Assembly: GCF_002214545.1 (NCBI RefSeq)
Contig: NZ_CP015105.1
Coordinates: forward strand, 186,001 to 250,000
Reading direction: 5' to 3'
Source: Thermococcus thioreducens
Lineage (GTDB): Archaea; Methanobacteriota_B; Thermococci; Thermococcales; Thermococcaceae
Length of the DNA: 64,000 bases
Of this stretch, positions 10,634 through 21,014 are shown piece after piece. A program made the translations under genes and the position numbers. Numbering within the stretch: position 1 is the stretch's first letter; each line of letters opens with the position of its first letter. The notes beneath the pieces were generated by a model. That model was not told where the DNA came from, did no database searches, and worked only from the letters and a program-made list of their open reading frames with translations.

Positions 10634-10698
10634 CCTTGCGCTTTCCTGTTCAATCCTGTGTGGCATGACCATTATGGGACTCCGGTGAAAAGGTGGGT

Positions 10699-12645
10699 TC
10701 ATCCTTCGAGCACGAGGAAAGACCAGGGGGCCAGCTCCACCTTCGCCCTTCCTTCGGGGATGTACCTTTCGGGCACTTCGACGGCTCTCCTCTCCCCGGA
10801 GTAGTTTATCCCGATGAAGACGCTTTCACTACCATGAACCCTCTCGTAGAGAAGAAGCCCGTCCTTGAAAGATATGGGTCTGAACTCCCCGACCTGGAGC
10901 GCCCTGCTTGCCCTCCTGAGCCGTATCAGCGCCTTTGTTGTTTTCAGTATCTCCCAGTCCCAAAGTTTCTCGTCCCACACCATGGGCGTCCTGCCGGAGT
11001 CCAGCCCGCTACTCCTTGTGCCCCTGAGTCCGACCTCGTCGCCGTAGAAAATCGAGGGAATTCCCTTGTAGGTCATCAGAAACGCCAGCGCGCAGAGGTA
11101 TCTATTTTTGTCGCCCACGAGGTCTATGAAGCGCTCTGTGTCGTGGTTGTCGAGGAAGTTGTACATTGTGTACTCTGCCGGCCCGTAGTAGGCGCTCAGA
11201 AGCTCCAGCCCGTTGAGGAAGTCCCCCGCGTCCATGCTCCCCTCGACGAAGAACCGCAGGATGAGCTCATACAGGGGGTAGTTCATGGTGCCGTGGAACT
11301 TTTCGAAGAGCCAGAGCCTCGCGTCGTCCATGACCTCCCCGACGAGGTACGCATTTCTCGGCATGGCTTTTCTTATCCCTCTCCACAGTTCTGGAGGGAC
11401 ACCGTGGGCGACATCGAGCCGCCAGCCGTCGGCGCCCTTCTCAAGCCAGTACTTCATTACTTCCGTTATGAACCGCCATACCTCAGGGGTATCGTGGTTC
11501 AGTCTCGGCATCATCCAAACTGAGTAAAAGCTCTCGTAGTTCCATTCCATTTCTTTGAGCTTTCTGTATTTCTTTGGCCATGGTTCTTCCGATTTCAGAG
11601 TGTTTAGAAATTCTTGGGAGATGACTGGGAATCCTGTGATACGGTAAAACTCCCGGTACTTACTTTCCCCACCTTTTCCAATCACGTCCTGGAAGTAGGG
11701 GTGGAAAAAGCTCGTGTGGTGGAAAACTCCGTCGAGAATCAGCTTGATGTCCCGCTTTTTGAGTTCCCTCACCAGCTCCCTGAAGACCACCCCTCCGCCG
11801 AGCTTTCTGTCGACCATGAAGTAGTCCGTAACATCGTAGCGGTGGTACGTCATGGACTCGAATACCGGGGTGAGGTAGAGGGCGTTTACACCGAGGCCTT
11901 CGATGTGGTCGAGCCTCTCCATTATCCCCGCCAGATCCCCTCTGTGGAACTCCTCGCTCCTGAGTGCCTCACCTCTGGGTGTTCCCGACATGCCTTTCTC
12001 GAATCGGTCGGGCATTATCTGGTAGAACACCCTCCCAAAGACCCACTCGGGGGTCTCTGACCTGTAGGGTTCGGCATCAAACGGGCCGTATTCGATGGTT
12101 TCCCCTTCGGACTCTACGAGGAAGGAGTATTCAATTGACCCCTTACCGGGAAGAACCGCCTCGAAGTACTCGAAGATGTCATCGTGGGTCTTCGGTCTCA
12201 TCACGATTTCCCTGTTCCCGGCCCTTAGGACTGCCCTTGAGACCTTCCCCCTAAGTGAGCGAAAAATCACATGGGTTCTCCCGGCGAAGGAGTAGAGGTA
12301 TGTGGCGCTCGGCCTGTGGAAGAACTCGCCCTTCCCAATTATCCTCGCCACGCTGACCTTCCTCTCGAACTTGTACGATAGCCTTCTGTAGGTTTCCCTT
12401 TCCTGATTTTCCGGGTCGGGCAGGAACTCCCCGTCCACCGAGAAGCCGTAGTACCAGGTTCCCTCGGGGAGCTCCAGCCTTATGATCCACCTTTTTCCTT
12501 TCTGCATCATTCGAAAGCTGCCTTCGTTGAATGCGTTGAAGTTCCCCACGAGGTACGCGTAGCTCCCCCCTCTCGGTATCGAGAACTCCACCTCCGCGAC
12601 CCTGCCGAACCTCCAGTCGGGCTTGAACCCGAAAATTTTATACAC
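10699..12645 (-). CDS. cyclomaltodextrinase / neopullulanase-type GH13 enzyme
   Basis: Alpha-amylase family enzyme, probably cytoplasmic, that opens cyclodextrins and cuts imported maltodextrins or pullulan. The 648 residues comprise an N-terminal carbohydrate-binding-like domain (YLVGNFNAFNEG), then the GH13 barrel with VNALYLTPVF, the catalytic Asp in GWRLDVAHGV, the Glu in YLVGEVMDD and the Asp in FLDNHDTERF. There is no signal peptide. An open frame extends upstream to 12912 but would run through trmBL1 on the other strand. I therefore start at the GTG at 12645, which follows GGTGGGAAAG. The divergent gap to trmBL1 holds a TGM-like site. Confidence 0.92.
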   Translation of the reverse strand: MYKIFGFKPDWRFGRVAEVEFSIPRGGSYAYLVGNFNAFNEGSFRMMQKGKRWIIRLELPEGTWYYGFSVDGEFLPDPENQERETYRRLSYKFERKVSVARIIGKGEFFHRPSATYLYSFAGRTHVIFRSLRGKVSRAVLRAGNREIVMRPKTHDDIFEYFEAVLPGKGSIEYSFLVESEGETIEYGPFDAEPYRSETPEWVFGRVFYQIMPDRFEKGMSGTPRGEALRSEEFHRGDLAGIMERLDHIEGLGVNALYLTPVFESMTYHRYDVTDYFMVDRKLGGGVVFRELVRELKKRDIKLILDGVFHHTSFFHPYFQDVIGKGGESKYREFYRITGFPVISQEFLNTLKSEEPWPKKYRKLKEMEWNYESFYSVWMMPRLNHDTPEVWRFITEVMKYWLEKGADGWRLDVAHGVPPELWRGIRKAMPRNAYLVGEVMDDARLWLFEKFHGTMNYPLYELILRFFVEGSMDAGDFLNGLELLSAYYGPAEYTMYNFLDNHDTERFIDLVGDKNRYLCALAFLMTYKGIPSIFYGDEVGLRGTRSSGLDSGRTPMVWDEKLWDWEILKTTKALIRLRRASRALQVGEFRPISFKDGLLLYERVHGSESVFIGINYSGERRAVEVPERYIPEGRAKVELAPWSFLVLEG

Positions 12646-12717
12646 CTTTCCCACCCAAGTATCACTACTGATGAATAAACTATTGCGAGTGAAACTTAAA
12701 AGTTTGGAGGTCTCGGC
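12646..12717. promoter_or_regulatory. divergent promoter region of cyclomaltodextrinase and trmBL1 with partial TGM
   Basis: TATCACTACTGATGAAT (12660-12676) has one perfect TGM half, the five-base spacer and a degenerate second half (3 of 6 matches). For the cyclomaltodextrinase it lies between a GTTTATT element and the GTG start, as at malE. On the plus strand GGAGGT (12706-12711) is the trmBL1 ribosome site, six bases before the ATG. Binding by TrmBL1 here would mean autoregulation. Confidence 0.55.
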
Positions 12718-13740
12718 ATGAAGGAAGAGGAAATCATTGAGAAACTCCAGAGGCTTGGCCTCACCAAGTACGAGAGCCTTGCCTACATAACCCTTCTCAA
12801 GCTCGGCCCGAGCAAGGCCACGGACATAACCAAGGAGAGCGGCATTCCCCACACGAGGGTTTACGACGTTCTGAGCTCCCTCCACAGGAAGGGCTTTGTT
12901 GACGTCATGCACGGTTCTCCAAGGCTATACAAGCCGGTCAACCCGGAGGTAGTGCTTGAAAAGATAAAGGAGGACTTCATAGAAGACATTGAGAACCTCA
13001 AGGTGGCCTTTCTCGACCTCTACCGCGAGGTTCACGGGGAGGACCTGCCCGAAATCTGGACGATTCAGGGATTCGACAACACCGTCGAGCGCGCTGAATA
13101 CGTCATAAGAACCGCCAATCATGAAGTTCTCATAAATACGCCCTTCGAGTTCCTCAAGCTCCTCAAGGGCGAGATACGCGCGAGGAAGGACATTGTCTTC
13201 GTCATTATAAGCAACTTCGATGAGATACCCGACTGGCTGAAGAGGGACAACATAATACTTGCCAGAACCGGCGGTGCCCCCTGGCTCATGGCCAGCTGGA
13301 TAATCGGCGACCTCAACTACGCCCTATTCTTCGGTGCCCTTCCAAGGGACAGGAGGCGCGAGAAGTTCTATTCCTTCTGGGCAAAGAGCCCCAAGATAAT
13401 CCAGAACTACATGCACTGGTTCTATACCATATATCTCGACAACAGTGAGATCATTAAGCCTCTTGACTATGAGTCCCTCCCCAAGCCGCTCTCCCTGGTC
13501 AACATAAGAACACTGATAACGGTACTGAAAATGGCAGGAATGCCGAGAAAAGCTGAGATAGTGGGCAGGATGATAGACACCAAAGAGAAGGTAACTCTCG
13601 ATGGCACCATAGTTGACTACGAATACACCCCGCTAACGGCGAACATAACGTTCAAGTACAACGGAAATGAGCTTAAGGTCGGCGGTATCGGCAGCTACTT
13701 CGAGGACGTTGAGGGGGAGAAGTTCATCCTACTTGAGTGA
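12718..13740 (+). CDS. trmBL1: TrmB-family sugar-sensing regulator (TrmBL1/Tgr type)
   Basis: Transcription regulator of 340 residues. An N-terminal winged helix (about 1-80: LTKYESLAYITLLKLG and the recognition region HTRVYDVLSSLHRKGFV) is followed by a dimerising segment and a C-terminal TrmB sugar-binding domain. In T. kodakarensis (Tgr) and Pyrococcus (TrmBL1) the orthologue in this same position binds the TGM sequence, represses glycolytic and maltodextrin genes, activates gluconeogenic genes and releases DNA on binding maltotriose. TGM-like sites at malE, the cyclomaltodextrinase and the GH57 gene at 25776 suggest its local regulon. glgA follows 56 bases downstream. Confidence 0.93.
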   Translation: MKEEEIIEKLQRLGLTKYESLAYITLLKLGPSKATDITKESGIPHTRVYDVLSSLHRKGFVDVMHGSPRLYKPVNPEVVLEKIKEDFIEDIENLKVAFLDLYREVHGEDLPEIWTIQGFDNTVERAEYVIRTANHEVLINTPFEFLKLLKGEIRARKDIVFVIISNFDEIPDWLKRDNIILARTGGAPWLMASWIIGDLNYALFFGALPRDRRREKFYSFWAKSPKIIQNYMHWFYTIYLDNSEIIKPLDYESLPKPLSLVNIRTLITVLKMAGMPRKAEIVGRMIDTKEKVTLDGTIVDYEYTPLTANITFKYNGNELKVGGIGSYFEDVEGEKFILLE

Positions 13741-13796
13741 GGCCGTTCTTTCTTTTCAATTCGTTAAATTTTCTTATAGAAGCCGGGGTGATGTTG

Positions 13797-15146
13797 ATGA
13801 GGATTCTGATCATAGGCTTTGAGTACCTGCCCGTCAAGGTGGGCGGCCTTGCAGAGGCGATAACCAGCATAGCGGAGGGGCTCGCCAAACTGGGAAACGA
13901 GGTCGTCGTCTTCACCCCCGATCACGGTAGCAACCTTGGTGAACCCGCCGGTTCTTTTAAGGTCTCGGCGTTCGGGAGGTCTGTCCATATAACCGTCAGG
14001 ATGAGGGAGCAGAACGGCGTTACTGTCTACTCTTTCGGTGGAGGGCTTCTCAGCGAGAGAGATGTCTACGGCCCGAACTGGGAGAACCTGTTACGAAAAA
14101 CCGTGCTCTTTGGTAAGGCCAGCGTGGGGCTTATGAACGGGCTTATTGAAACCTTTAAGCCGGACGTGATCCACGCCCACGACTGGCACACGGTCTTTGC
14201 CCTCGGCCTTTTGAAGAAGTACTTCGGTATAAGGAGTGTCTTCACCGTCCACAGGCTCAACAAGGCGAAAATTCCAGCCCACTACTTCCACGATGCAAAC
14301 CTCCCTGAACTCGCCCCATACCCCGATATAGATCCCGAGCACACCGCCGGGTACATAGCGGACGCCGTAACGACCGTCAGCAGGAGCTATCTGTGGGAGG
14401 AATGGGGGTTCTTCAGGCACTTCGAGGGCAAGGTTACTCACGTCTTCAACGGCATAGACTGCTCCTTCTGGAACGAGGAGCTCATGGAGACGAAGGATAT
14501 TCCCAGAGAGGAGCGGAGGAGGCTCGTTCTGGAGCGCTTCGGCCTGAGCGATGGGAAGGCGTTCATGTTCATAGGGCGCTTTGACAGGGCCCAGAAGGGC
14601 GTTGACACCCTTCTAAGGGCTATAGAGGTTCTCTCTGCTGATCCGGCCTTTAGGGAGATGAGGTTCATCATAATCGGCAAGGGCGACCCCGAACTGGAGC
14701 GCTGGGCAAAAGCCGTCGGGAACCGCTTCCCCGAGAACGTCAGGGTGATTACCGAGCTCCTCAGCAGAGAGACCGTCAGAGAGCTCTACGGCTCGGTAGA
14801 CTTTGTTATAATCCCGTCGTACTTCGAGCCCTTCGGTTTAGTCCAGCTTGAGGCGATGTGCCTTGGGGCAGTACCAATAGGCAGTGCCGTTGGGGGTATA
14901 AAAGACACGGTGATAGACATCAACTCCGGCCAGAACGCCACCGGGATCCTCGTCCCCCCGAGGGACGCCTTTGCCCTAGCCAGGGCGATGGTGTTTGCCA
15001 AAGAGCTGGACGAAGAGACCTTGAGAAAGCTCCGTGAGAACGGAAAGAGGAGGGCGAGGGAGGACTTCACGTGGGAGAACGCCTGCAGAAGATACATGAG
15101 GGTTTACGAGGGCGCCGTTGACAAGGCCGTCCCCTTCCTTCGCTAA
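13797..15146 (+). CDS. glgA: glycogen (starch) synthase
   Basis: GT5 glycosyltransferase that adds glucose from ADP- or UDP-glucose to the growing alpha-1,4-glucan. The 449 residues have the N-terminal KVGGLAEA (14-21, the archaeal form of the KTGGL nucleotide-sugar motif) and the C-terminal Rossmann domain with [10 protein letters not shown] and the acidic motif [14 protein letters not shown]. Starts at 13737 and 13791 are in frame, but only the ATG at 13797 has GGTGAT four bases before it, and this gives the length seen in Pyrococcus. With trmBL1 upstream it completes a store-or-use block for glucans. Confidence 0.94.
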   Translation: MRILIIGFEYLPVKVGGLAEAITSIAEGLAKLGNEVVVFTPDHGSNLGEPAGSFKVSAFGRSVHITVRMREQNGVTVYSFGGGLLSERDVYGPNWENLLRKTVLFGKASVGLMNGLIETFKPDVIHAHDWHTVFALGLLKKYFGIRSVFTVHRLNKAKIPAHYFHDANLPELAPYPDIDPEHTAGYIADAVTTVSRSYLWEEWGFFRHFEGKVTHVFNGIDCSFWNEELMETKDIPREERRRLVLERFGLSDGKAFMFIGRFDRAQKGVDTLLRAIEVLSADPAFREMRFIIIGKGDPELERWAKAVGNRFPENVRVITELLSRETVRELYGSVDFVIIPSYFEPFGLVQLEAMCLGAVPIGSAVGGIKDTVIDINSGQNATGILVPPRDAFALARAMVFAKELDEETLRKLRENGKRRAREDFTWENACRRYMRVYEGAVDKAVPFLR

Positions 15147-15505
15147 CGCCAGCCGTATTCCGCCAAAAATTTCTTTTTCAGTCTTTTTATCGTCCCGGAA
15201 ACTCCCAGCGTCCTGAAAATGGCCCTTGAGCCGTTTATATGGGTGACCAGCGCCAGGGCGAAGCGGAGCTCCTCCACGTGCTTCCTGTCAACCCGGACGA
15301 TTCCGGTCTGGCTCTTCTCGTCGAACTTGATGAACCAGGGCTTGGCTTTGGCGGAGCCTAGGGTTCCGAGGGCGGAAAGGCTCGCGTCCCATATGGCCCT
15401 CTTTACCTCCTCCTTCTTAAACGGCCTCTCCCCGACTACCTGAAAGGCTATGTAGCGGTGCTTGTCCCTGAGCGTGGGAGGCAGGTACTTCGGCTTCTCT
15501 CTCAT
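15143..15505 (-). CDS. rnp2: ribonuclease P protein component 2 (Pop5)
   Basis: Protein subunit of archaeal RNase P, which trims tRNA 5' leaders. It pairs with Rpp30 to activate the RNA catalytic domain. From the ATG at 15505 the protein is 120 residues, equal to P. furiosus Pop5, beginning [20 protein letters not shown] and keeping the family core [18 protein letters not shown] and [20 protein letters not shown] 15511 and TTG 15532 are alternative starts. TTTAAAAA about 25-30 bases upstream suggests a leaderless or nearly leaderless messenger. The stop overlaps the convergent glgA stop. Confidence 0.93.
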   Translation of the reverse strand: MREKPKYLPPTLRDKHRYIAFQVVGERPFKKEEVKRAIWDASLSALGTLGSAKAKPWFIKFDEKSQTGIVRVDRKHVEELRFALALVTHINGSRAIFRTLGVSGTIKRLKKKFLAEYGWR

Positions 15506-15578
15506 AGGCATCTGCTCAACTTTGTCCGCCAACCTTTTTAAATCCCTTGCCCCGTGTAGGGTTAGCGAGGTGAGTTGG

Positions 15579-16664
15579 TTGGTCTGGGAGACGCCTTACT
15601 TTTCATACGCCGTTCGCGAGCTTCCCAAAGGCTGTCAGCTCTGCGTTAGGGGTGAGAAGCTCGTCCTCTTCACGACCGGGGCCTGCCCGAGGGACTGCTT
15701 CTACTGCCCGCTGAGCGAGACGCGGAGGGGAGACGTCGTCTACGCCAACGAGAGACCCGTAAAAACCCTTGATGACATCAGTGAGGAAGCCCTTCTGATG
15801 GAGGCCAGGGGGGCTGGCGTCACCGGCGGCGACCCGCTGACGAGGCTCGACAGAACTGTGGAGTACATAAAACTCCTGAAGGAGCGCTTTGGCGAGGACT
15901 TCCACGTCCACCTCTACACCACCGGTGCCTTGGCCACCAAAAAGAACCTCGAAAAGCTCTACGACGCTGGCCTGGACGAGATACGCTTCCACCCTGACCT
16001 ATTCAATCCGAACTCAAGGCTCTTCAAGGTCGAAATCGAGAACATTCGCAACGCCTTCGACTTCGCCTGGGACGTGGGGGGTGAGATACCCTCGATCCCG
16101 GGGCAGTTCGAGAGGATGAGGTGGTACGCTGACTTCCTCGACAATCTCGGAGCGAAGTTTCTCAACGTGAACGAGCTTGAGTTCAGCGAGACGAACCTTA
16201 GGGCGATCCTCGACAGGGGGTACAGGCCGATAAGCGACGAGAGCGCCGCCATAAAGGGCTCCCTTGAGCTGGGCCTGAAGCTCTTAGAGTGGGGTGAGGA
16301 GAACACATCGCTGAGCTACCACCTGTGCACTGCCAGGCTGAAGGACGCCGTCCAGCTCAAGAACAGGCTGAGGAGGATGGCGGGGAACGTCGCTAGGCCC
16401 TACATGGAGATAACCGAGGACGGGACGCTCCGGTTTGGGATTGCTGAATACGACGACCTCGACGAGCTCTACACGCTCCTCGTTGAGGAGGCGGAGGTTC
16501 CTGCGGAGTGGCTCTACCTCAACCGTGAGAAAGGAAGGATAGAGATGCCTGAAGAGGTTGCCGTCGAGCTGGCAGAGGCGATTGAAGGCGACGTGCGGTT
16601 CTTCATCGTTGAGGAGTACCCGACCTTCGACAGGCTTGAGGTGGAGAGGGTTCCGCTGCCTTAG
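15579..16664 (+). CDS. radical SAM protein (COG2108 type)
   Basis: 361-residue radical S-adenosylmethionine enzyme of unknown substrate. The cluster motif CPRDCFYC gives Cys36, Cys40 and Cys43, and a further pair KGCQLC lies at 19-22. GVTGGDP matches the GGE-type SAM motif. The sequence resembles the COG2108 group, described as related to pyruvate formate-lyase activases. I take the TTG at 15579, which has GAGGTGA five bases before it, over the GTG at 15570. It diverges from rnp2 with a 73-base gap. No partner protein is adjacent, so the substrate stays unknown. Confidence 0.85.
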   Translation: MVWETPYFSYAVRELPKGCQLCVRGEKLVLFTTGACPRDCFYCPLSETRRGDVVYANERPVKTLDDISEEALLMEARGAGVTGGDPLTRLDRTVEYIKLLKERFGEDFHVHLYTTGALATKKNLEKLYDAGLDEIRFHPDLFNPNSRLFKVEIENIRNAFDFAWDVGGEIPSIPGQFERMRWYADFLDNLGAKFLNVNELEFSETNLRAILDRGYRPISDESAAIKGSLELGLKLLEWGEENTSLSYHLCTARLKDAVQLKNRLRRMAGNVARPYMEITEDGTLRFGIAEYDDLDELYTLLVEEAEVPAEWLYLNREKGRIEMPEEVAVELAEAIEGDVRFFIVEEYPTFDRLEVERVPLP

Positions 16665-16788
16665 TTCATTCCCGTTTCTTTGTGGTTTACTCTTTTGAGT
16701 TGCAGGTTCTGGGGGCGTAGGTAACTTACGGGGGCATAAGTTGCAAGGGTTTCGAAAGGCTTATTTACTCAGGAGGATATTAACCGCC

Positions 16789-17579
16789 ATGCGGGTCTTC
16801 CTCAAGGACTACCTCATCCCGTGGTTCTCGTTCCGGGCTTCTGGTTCGCCCTGTGGACTCTCTCCTCCCAAACGAGGAAGAACCTCAACGCCGTAACTCT
16901 TTTCGCGGTTCTCCTTCTGCTGGTTCCCTTTCTCTTGACTGCCCTATATTTCGTTGGAAAGGCCCTTGAACGCTACGGATACTCGCGGGAGGACATCAAA
17001 AGACTGCCCGAGATAATCGAAAAGACCCACGGGAGGCTCTATCTTTCGAAGGAAATCTTTAACATAATCGGAAAAACATTTGTCTTCTGGGGCCTATTCG
17101 CGAGCGCCCTGATGATGACCGGAGACCCGGTGAAAGGAATCCTGAACGGGGTTGCTATATTCGCCAGAATCTTTGCCTTCTTCGTTCTCCTCGTTTCCAT
17201 GGTCATCTGGGTTATGGGGCTTCCCTTTGCCCTCTACGAGTTATTCAAGGGGAAGGAACCGAATAGAGGTTTCTTGATTGAGCTAACAATAAGACAGAAC
17301 CTTTTTTACACGGCAGTCCTGGTTGCAGTCAGGCTAATAGCGCTCCACTCTGGTTATTCATCCGGTGGTGACCCTATAGGGGAGCTTATGGCCTTTGGGC
17401 GGAAAACGGAACTTGTAACATTTCTCCTTGAGCTTTCCGGGTTAAACTTGCTCTTTGGACTTGCTGGCCTCTACGGGCCAAAGAAAAGCAGAAAGTTGGC
17501 TGCTTTGATCTTAACGCTCATCGTTGTTGCCCAGCTGTGGGTTGCGTGGAGGATTGTTCTTGGGGGAGGTAAAGGTTAA
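16789..17579 (+). CDS. polytopic membrane protein, 5' end apparently frameshifted
   Basis: Unrecognised membrane protein of about 260 residues with about six hydrophobic segments and a charged loop (KALERYGYSREDIKRLPEII). The main frame opens only at a GTG at 16821 with no ribosome site. An ATG at 16789, about 30 bases after TTATTTAC and behind AGGAGGAT, reads MRVFLKDYLIPWF and then leaves frame. Adding one base near 16824 would join it to VPGFWFALWTL in the main frame. So either the gene carries a one-base deletion or the sequence has an error. No function can be assigned, and nearby genes give no clue. Confidence 0.6.
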
Positions 17580-17603
17580 GTAGTGGGAGGCCAAGGTTTC
17601 AAC

Positions 17604-17747
17604 ATGGCAGGCAAGGAGCCCACTTCAAGGAGGGAGATGAAAGGCAACCTTGATGTTCTGATGATTGCATTTGGAACTATGAGTGAGGAAGAAGTTGAGA
17701 GATTCAGGGAAATGCTGAAAGAAGTTGAAGAGTGGATGAATGAGTGA
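17604..17747 (+). CDS. small acidic helical protein, hypothetical
   Basis: Short frame of 47 residues, [14 protein letters not shown] followed by a strongly helical acidic stretch ([22 protein letters not shown]). The bias to Glu and Lys is that of real Thermococcus proteins. GGGAGG lies 13 bases before the ATG; an internal ATG at 17637 has AAGGAGGG closer. It follows the membrane protein gene by 24 bases and may be co-transcribed. I do not recognise a family. Confidence 0.42.
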   Translation: MAGKEPTSRREMKGNLDVLMIAFGTMSEEEVERFREMLKEVEEWMNE

Positions 17748-17816
17748 ACCCCAGTAACAATTGATAAAGACTGAAAGAAGTGGCTAAAGATAAAACTCAT
17801 GGAAAAGTGGGAGGGA

Positions 17817-20800
17817 CTAAACCCTCTCAATCCCTATCTTCGCCTGGACTTCTGGCCACTCAACCACGTAGCCCTTCGCCTCGCCGAAGATTACCTCTGT
17901 TGCCCTCGTCTCCTTCTTCACGTAGTTGAGGTTCTCGCTGAGCAGCTCGCGGTTCTCGTCGGTGGTCTCTATGGTTACGACGATTCTGTCGTTGACGTCC
18001 AAATCAAGCCTCTTCCTCATCTCCTGTATCCTGCGCACGAACTCCCTGGCGAGACCTTCAGCGAGGAGCTCCCTCGTGAGTGTCTTGTCCACGAAGACCC
18101 TTCCGCCCTCGAAGTCCTCAGCAACGAAGAAGTCCGGCAGCTTCTCCTCTATGCTCAGGTGCTCCCTCGTGAGGTGGAAGGTCTTTCCTTCAATCTCGAC
18201 GTCCATCTCGCCCCTCTCGTAGAGCTCCCTGCCGTGCTCGCCTATCCATGCTATTACGAGCTTCGCGTCGCCCTTGAACTCAGGGCCAACCTTGGCGAAG
18301 TTGGGCTTTATGACGAGCTCGCGCTCCACCTTTCCTACAACAACTTCCTTGGCGTTGAGCTGGTCGCGCAGGATTCTGTTAAGCCTATCGACTGCCTTGG
18401 CGACGGTTTCATCCTCCGTCTCTATGATTATCCTCCTGACCGGGTAGCGGAGCTTTATCTTGGCCCTCTGCCTTGCCGAAGAGCCTGCCTCGACCATCTT
18501 CCTTACCGCCTCCATCTCGCGCTCAAGCTCCTCGTCCCTTGCCCCCTCATCAGCCTTGGGCCAGTCGAGCATGTGGACGCTCTCAACGCCAAGGAACGGC
18601 CTCAGCATGTTCTGGTATATCTCCTCGGCTATGTACGGGGTAAACGGTGCCATGAGCCTCAGCAGGACGTCGAAGACCTTCCAGACGGTGTAGTATGCCG
18701 CCAGCTTGTCAGGGTCATCGCCCTCGACCCACATGCGCTTCCTGATGAGCCTCACGTACCACCTGCTGAGGTCCTCAACGACGAAGTGGTATATCGCCCT
18801 GGTGGCCCTTGTGAGCCTGAAGGTCTCAATTCCCTCGGTGACGTCGCCTATGAGCCCGTTGACCCTGCTGAGTATCCACTTATCTTCCTCGCGGAATGGA
18901 AGCTCCTCCTGCTTGAGCTTCGTCGGGTCAAAGCTGTCGAGGCTCATGTAGGTCGCTGACAGCACATACACGTTCCAGAGTATGTTGAGCATCCTCTTGA
19001 CCTGTGCTAATCCTTTCCAGCTGAAGCGCAGGTTCTCCCACGGGTTCGTCGCCCAGAGCATGTAGAACCTGAAGGGATCCCTTCCCTCCCTCTGGACGAC
19101 CTCCTCTGGCCGTATGATGTTGCCGAGGCTCTTGCTCATCTTGTCGCCCTTCTCATCGAGGACGTAGCCGTGCATCGCCACGTGCCTGTATGGGACTGTG
19201 TCAAAGGCTATAACGCTGGCGGCCTGCTGGGAGTAGAACCACTTGGTGACCTGGTCCTCGCCCTCGACTATGAAATCTGCCGGCCAGAGCTTCTCGAAAA
19301 GCTCCTTGTTGCGCGGATAATCCAGCGAAGCCCAGCTCGCTATTCCGCTGTCAAACCAGACGTCAACGACGTCCTTGACGCGGCGCATCTCCTTGCCGTT
19401 GACCTTTATGATGAATGCATCGACGTAGGGCCTGTGTAAATCCTCCGGGCCGAGCTTCTCCTCTATAAGCTTGAGCTTCTCCTCATAGATCTCGGGAAGC
19501 TCTATCCTCTTGCCGTTGACCTCTATCGCAACTGCTAACTCAACTAACTCCTTGAAGGAGCCAACGACGTGTATATCGCCGTCCTCGCTCTGCCATATCG
19601 GTAGCGGTATTCCCCAGTAGCGCTGCCTGCTTATGACCCAGTCGCCCGAGTTCATGACGCCGTTGTCGTAGCGCACCTTGACCCAGTCCGGATACCAGGT
19701 CACCTTATCGTCGTTCTCTTTGATTATCCTGTCCTTCACCCTGCTGACCTTGAGGAACCACTGGTCGGTGGCGCGGAATATGAGCGGGGTCTTGCAGCGC
19801 CAGCAGTGCGGGTACTTGTGCTCTATCGTTCCGGCCTTCACAAGGTAGCCCTTGGCTTTGAGGTGCTCTATTATCTCCGGGTCTGCATCTTTAACGTAGG
19901 TTCCCTTCCACCTTCCCTCGGTGTAGCGTCCCTCGTCGTCGACCGGGCTGTAAACTGGCAGGCCGTATTCCCTGCCTATCTCGAAGTCCTCCTCACCGTG
20001 GCCTGGGGCAGTATGGACGAGGCCGGTACCTTCTCCGAGGGTCACGTGCTCGCCGAGGATAACCCTGTGAGCCCACTCGTACCTCTCGCGGAACTCCTTC
20101 TGTGCAGGGTACTCATCCATCAGCACATGAACGTAGCGGAGTCCCTCAAGCTTCTCACCCCTGAACTCCTCGACTATCTCCCCCTTAACGCCGACCTCGC
20201 TCAGAACCCTCTCAACGAGGGCCTTCGCTATTATCCAGTACTCCTCTCCGTTCTCGGTCTCGACCCTGACCTTGGCGTAGTCATACTCCGGGTGAACGGC
20301 AACCGCTAAGTTCGCCGGGAGCGTCCAGGGGGTAGTCGTCCAGATGAGGAGGTACTCCTTCTCCCTGCCCTCAACAGGGAACTTGACGTATATGCTCGGA
20401 TCCTCCCTTACCTTGTACTCGCCGCGGACCTCGTGTTCAGCTAAGGCCGTCTCACAGCGCGGGCACCAGTGTAAAACCCTTTTGTCCTTCTCAAGGAGGC
20501 CCTTTTCCCAGGCCCTCTTGAGCGTGAACCAGCCCGATTCTATGTACTCGTTCTTTATTGTCATGTAGGGGTTGTCCCAGTCCATCCATACCCCAAGCAT
20601 CTTGAACTGCTCGGTCATGATTTTGAGGTTGTTGAGGGCGAACTCCTTACACTTCCGTATGAAATTGTCGACGCCTATCTCTGTCTCTATGTCTTTCTTG
20701 GTCTTGAGGCCGAGGGCCTGCTCGACCTTGACCTCTATCGGGAGGCCGTGCATGTCGAAGCCCGGCTGCCTGCGGACGTTGTAGCCCTGCATGGTCCTGA

Positions 20801-21014
20801 ACCTTATCACCATGTCCTTGATTATCTTGTTCCAAGCCGTTCCGAGGTGTATTGCACCGCTGACGTAGGGCGGCCCGTCGAGGAAGTAGTACTTCGGGCC
20901 GTTTGCCCTGCTTTCCTTAACCTTCTCATAGGTGCCCTTCTCCCTCCAAAAGCGCTCGACCTTTTCCTCAAGCTTCCCTGGGTTATACTCCCTAAACTCC
21001 GGTTCCTTTATCAT
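17817..21014 (-). CDS. ileS: isoleucyl-tRNA synthetase
   Basis: Class I aminoacyl-tRNA synthetase that charges tRNA-Ile. The 1065 residues contain the HIGH-type motif as HLGT (56-59), the CP1 editing domain with the GTGLVHTAPGHGEED motif, and the KMSKS loop as DKMSKSLGN. The anticodon-binding region and a long C-terminal extension follow, as in archaeal and eukaryotic IleRS. The ATG has GGAGGG nine bases before it. A palindromic CCTTATAAGG (21144-21153) about 135 bases upstream probably is the TATA box, giving a long GC-rich leader of about 100 bases that could fold. Confidence 0.97.
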   Translation of the reverse strand: MIKEPEFREYNPGKLEEKVERFWREKGTYEKVKESRANGPKYYFLDGPPYVSGAIHLGTAWNKIIKDMVIRFRTMQGYNVRRQPGFDMHGLPIEVKVEQALGLKTKKDIETEIGVDNFIRKCKEFALNNLKIMTEQFKMLGVWMDWDNPYMTIKNEYIESGWFTLKRAWEKGLLEKDKRVLHWCPRCETALAEHEVRGEYKVREDPSIYVKFPVEGREKEYLLIWTTTPWTLPANLAVAVHPEYDYAKVRVETENGEEYWIIAKALVERVLSEVGVKGEIVEEFRGEKLEGLRYVHVLMDEYPAQKEFRERYEWAHRVILGEHVTLGEGTGLVHTAPGHGEEDFEIGREYGLPVYSPVDDEGRYTEGRWKGTYVKDADPEIIEHLKAKGYLVKAGTIEHKYPHCWRCKTPLIFRATDQWFLKVSRVKDRIIKENDDKVTWYPDWVKVRYDNGVMNSGDWVISRQRYWGIPLPIWQSEDGDIHVVGSFKELVELAVAIEVNGKRIELPEIYEEKLKLIEEKLGPEDLHRPYVDAFIIKVNGKEMRRVKDVVDVWFDSGIASWASLDYPRNKELFEKLWPADFIVEGEDQVTKWFYSQQAASVIAFDTVPYRHVAMHGYVLDEKGDKMSKSLGNIIRPEEVVQREGRDPFRFYMLWATNPWENLRFSWKGLAQVKRMLNILWNVYVLSATYMSLDSFDPTKLKQEELPFREEDKWILSRVNGLIGDVTEGIETFRLTRATRAIYHFVVEDLSRWYVRLIRKRMWVEGDDPDKLAAYYTVWKVFDVLLRLMAPFTPYIAEEIYQNMLRPFLGVESVHMLDWPKADEGARDEELEREMEAVRKMVEAGSSARQRAKIKLRYPVRRIIIETEDETVAKAVDRLNRILRDQLNAKEVVVGKVERELVIKPNFAKVGPEFKGDAKLVIAWIGEHGRELYERGEMDVEIEGKTFHLTREHLSIEEKLPDFFVAEDFEGGRVFVDKTLTRELLAEGLAREFVRRIQEMRKRLDLDVNDRIVVTIETTDENRELLSENLNYVKKETRATEVIFGEAKGYVVEWPEVQAKIGIERV

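Noticed and set aside
12646-12912. Upstream extension of the cyclomaltodextrinase frame
   Set aside because: It would run antisense through the DNA-binding part of trmBL1. The GTG at 12645 has a proper ribosome site and gives the usual family length.
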